Below are positions 62,139-64,000 of a stretch of DNA of 64,000 nucleotides, piece after piece. Positions within the stretch are counted from its first letter, which is position 1. Each line of letters starts with the position of its first letter. A program made the position numbers and the translations under genes. The DNA comes from Pelargonium tetragonum (taxonomy: Eukaryota > Streptophyta > Magnoliopsida > Geraniales > Geraniaceae): assembly GCA_036897445.1 (NCBI GenBank), contig JAYMTL010000114.1:1-64000 (forward strand), read 5' to 3'. The notes beneath the pieces are model-generated. The model had not been told where the DNA came from. It made no database searches and saw only the letters and a program-made list of their open reading frames with translations.

Positions 62139-62211
62139 TGGGTCTAGCAGGATTTGAACCCGCGGCCATTAGATTAAAAGTCCAATGCTCTACCAGCTGA
62201 GCTATACACCC
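62139..62211 (-). tRNA. trnK: tRNA-Lys (anticodon UUU), mitochondrial type
   Basis: This gene decodes AAA/AAG lysine codons in organelle translation. Read on the minus strand it gives a complete 73-nt cloverleaf. The acceptor arm begins GGGTGTA, the D-arm is GCTC-AGCTGGTA-GAGC, and the anticodon arm is TTGGA-CTTTTAA-TCTAA with UUU at the anticodon. The variable loop is TGGCC, the T-arm is GCGGG-TTCAAAT-CCTGC, and the 3' acceptor strand is TAGACCC with discriminator A. CCA is not encoded. The D-, anticodon- and T-stems pair fully, allowing G-U. The acceptor stem has one internal mismatch, G5 against G68, where the plant mitochondrial trnK I recall has a G-U pair. The overall sequence matches plant/algal mitochondrial trnK much better than plastid trnK. 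No adjacent gene is recognisable. An inverted repeat lies about 100 nt downstream in the transcript direction. Confidence 0.94.
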
Positions 62212-62711
62212 AAAATCCAAAAGGAAAAAGGAGTTCCTTCTCTTAGTATAGTAAGAACCTATCTTATTGTTATCTATCTAAGAGATTTTAATGTGTTACA
62301 GCAACCCTGTTAAGGTACCGAGGAGTAAAGTTTTCTGATTTTTTGCGAGATATTCGTTTGTTTTATAACTTTTTTGTGCCGTTTCCAGAGAACCTGTTCC
62401 TTTTTTTAGTTAAGACAGAATAACTAGCCTTTATAGTCAGTCCTACTAGTAACTCAAAATGAATATATAGCCAACCCAACTACAACAGAATTTCACTTTA
62501 TACTGTTAACCAGATAAACTAATGACCCACTCCGAATTCCTGTTACAATCCAGTTTTCTGAAACTATAGGATGCCCCCTTGTTTCTAGTAAAGCTTTTTA
62601 AATTCATTGCAACAGCTAAAAAGATTTTTGGGAACTTGAACCAAGAATCTTAATAAACAAAGCATGCTTTACCTCTTACCTATCCTATTAAAGGATACTG
62701 ACATACCTCTA

Positions 62712-62728
62712 CTTAATTGCATTACCTC
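62712..62728 (+). repeat. Isolated family box CTTAATTGCATTACCTC
   Basis: The 17-nt word is identical to the left end of the core at 35049-35065, including the G that differs from most copies. It is followed by ACAGCGCTCC, which does not continue into CAGTCGG. It lies about 500 nt upstream of trnK with respect to the tRNA's direction. Confidence 0.5.
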
Positions 62729-64000
62729 ACAGCGCTCCTTTTACTTAAAAGTATACTCTCCTTTATTTATAAGAGTTGGGTTTTGCATCTAATTCATATT
62801 ACCCGGATTTGCGGACTAAAAAAGGGTCCTTTAACTCAAAGAATACGAGGCAAGGTAGTAGTTTCGCGGCATAGACACTTCATTTTTAAGGAAAAGTCTA
62901 TCCTTCAATTTTTTAGGGTTCTTTTCCGCACTTTAAACTACGTTCAAAATAATAATACTCAAAGTGACTCTGGATCCTTTGCTTAAAATAGGTCTAGAAA
63001 TCCGGTATTCCTTTTTCAGGGCCTTTTCAAGATTCTCTAAACCCACAAAAAACCAAAATACGAGTAAGGGGAGGGCTGAAATAGATCCACCTGCTTGCAC
63101 AAATATTGGGGGGGTTGCCTGCTAAGTTGAAGAATTCCTTTTTGATTTTAGAAAGGATATGCTTAAAAGTAGTCGATTTGACTTATAAATTTGAGACTGT
63201 AAAACAAAGAGAAAGAGGCTGTAGCTATAGCCTTTGGATTAAGCAATTAGATAATTTAATTTGTAATGTTTCTCCTTATACTAGCATTGAAAAAAGTTCT
63301 TTACTATTATACCACTTAATTCAACTCCTCCTTTTTCTGGAGTTACTTTTGCTTTTTTTGTATTCTGAAACTCAAATGAACGCTCTCGTTATATAAATAT
63401 AGAGCGTATTACAAATAAGTCACTAAACGGGGTTTGATTTTTCTAACTGTTCGGGCATTCTGAGGAAAGGTAAAAAGAAAACGTTAGTAAATAAGCTCTT
63501 TTTTTTAACAAATTAGGGCTTGATTTTTAACATTTTTTTATTAGAAGGCTCTCTTAGTCTATTCTAGGGACTCCTTTGTATATACAGTACAATTACTATA
63601 CAATTTGTATTCTTCAATTTAGTTAAGGGCCCCTTGTGATGTAGATTCTGCCCTGTATATCCTTGCTAAGTCTAACTTATTTCCAATAGTAGCTACTTTT
63701 TACTAATGAACCTAAGAGTAAAGAAAATTTGCACAGAAGAGAGTTCTGGGGGGGTCTGGGAATAGGGCTTGTTGTGAGAGACAGATTAGTGCAAAACTTG
63801 AATCTCGGAAAGGGGACCGACTGCATACCTTGGAAAAGTAGGCCCTTGCAAAGGTTGTCTAGAGACCTATATATATCAAGGAAGACTTCCCTAAAAATAG
63901 ACTAATATAACAACCTGAAAATACGATGTTAATAGGAATAGGATCTTGATCTAAAGTATTCCCGTACAACTAAATTAAGAAGTATCTTACCTACATCTAT
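62729..64000. other. No gene recognised
   Basis: Holds two plus-strand ORFs of 89 and 96 codons (62717-62986 and 63106-63396) without recognisable motifs and with non-ATG starts. No RNA gene seen up to the window end. Confidence 0.55.

Noticed and set aside
1-64000. CRISPR arrays, rRNA genes, retroelements or DNA transposons with coding regions
   Set aside because: No regularly spaced repeats, no conserved rRNA segments and no reverse transcriptase, integrase or transposase motifs were seen.

Overview
The window is about 64 kb of AT-rich DNA (roughly 35% G+C, estimated by eye from sampled lines) with almost no recognisable genes. The one gene I can name with confidence is a tRNA-Lys(UUU) on the minus strand at 62139-62211. 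Its sequence is of the plant/algal mitochondrial type rather than the plastid or fungal-mitochondrial type. CpG is not obviously depleted, there are no nuclear-type transposons or microsatellite tracts, and stop codons are dense in all six frames. The best reading is an expanded, gene-poor mitochondrial genome of a plant or alga. The lineage cannot be fixed from one tRNA, and a nuclear copy of mitochondrial DNA is not formally excluded.

Open reading frames: the longest is about 115 codons, and some of the longer ones need GTG or TTG starts. For this base composition that is about what chance gives over 64 kb in six frames. None is recognisable as a respiratory, ATP-synthase, ribosomal, maturase or homing-endonuclease gene. 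A few are listed as low-confidence unidentified ORFs because they are the longest, overlap in an unusual way, or lie near the tRNA.

The most interesting content is a previously unnamed (to me) dispersed repeat family, found by aligning the window to itself by eye. A full copy looks like module M - core - module M over about 450-550 bp. The core is about 90-115 bp, usually begins near a box ATTACATTACCTC, carries CAGTCGGTAACATAGAC, and ends CCTCATTAACGATAAA followed by GAGG. In the best copies its two ends are complementary. M is a T-rich (on one strand) module of about 70-100 bp around GAGCTATACCTATCTTG. Complete, partial or box-only copies lie near 1.8-2.35, 13.9-14.3, 19.2-19.6, 20.8-21.0, 22.0-22.3, 23.0-23.65, 25.5-25.8, 30.0, 32.0-32.2, 33.05-33.4, 34.9-35.7, 35.9-36.25, 38.1, 43.2, 59.1-59.3 and 62.7 kb. 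They occur in both orientations and are densest at 32-36 kb. They are diverged from each other, so the family is old or fast-evolving.

Layout: 1-13.9 kb is featureless apart from one repeat copy, a perfect 18-bp palindrome and one half of a 40-bp repeat shared with 60.5 kb. 13.9-36.3 kb is the repeat-rich zone. 36.3-59 kb is mostly featureless, with a hairpin-plus-T-run at 41.3 kb and smaller hairpins. 59-62.7 kb holds a repeat copy, the second half of the 40-bp repeat, the longest ORF, a short hydrophobic ORF, a hairpin and trnK. The rest, to 64 kb, has nothing I can name.
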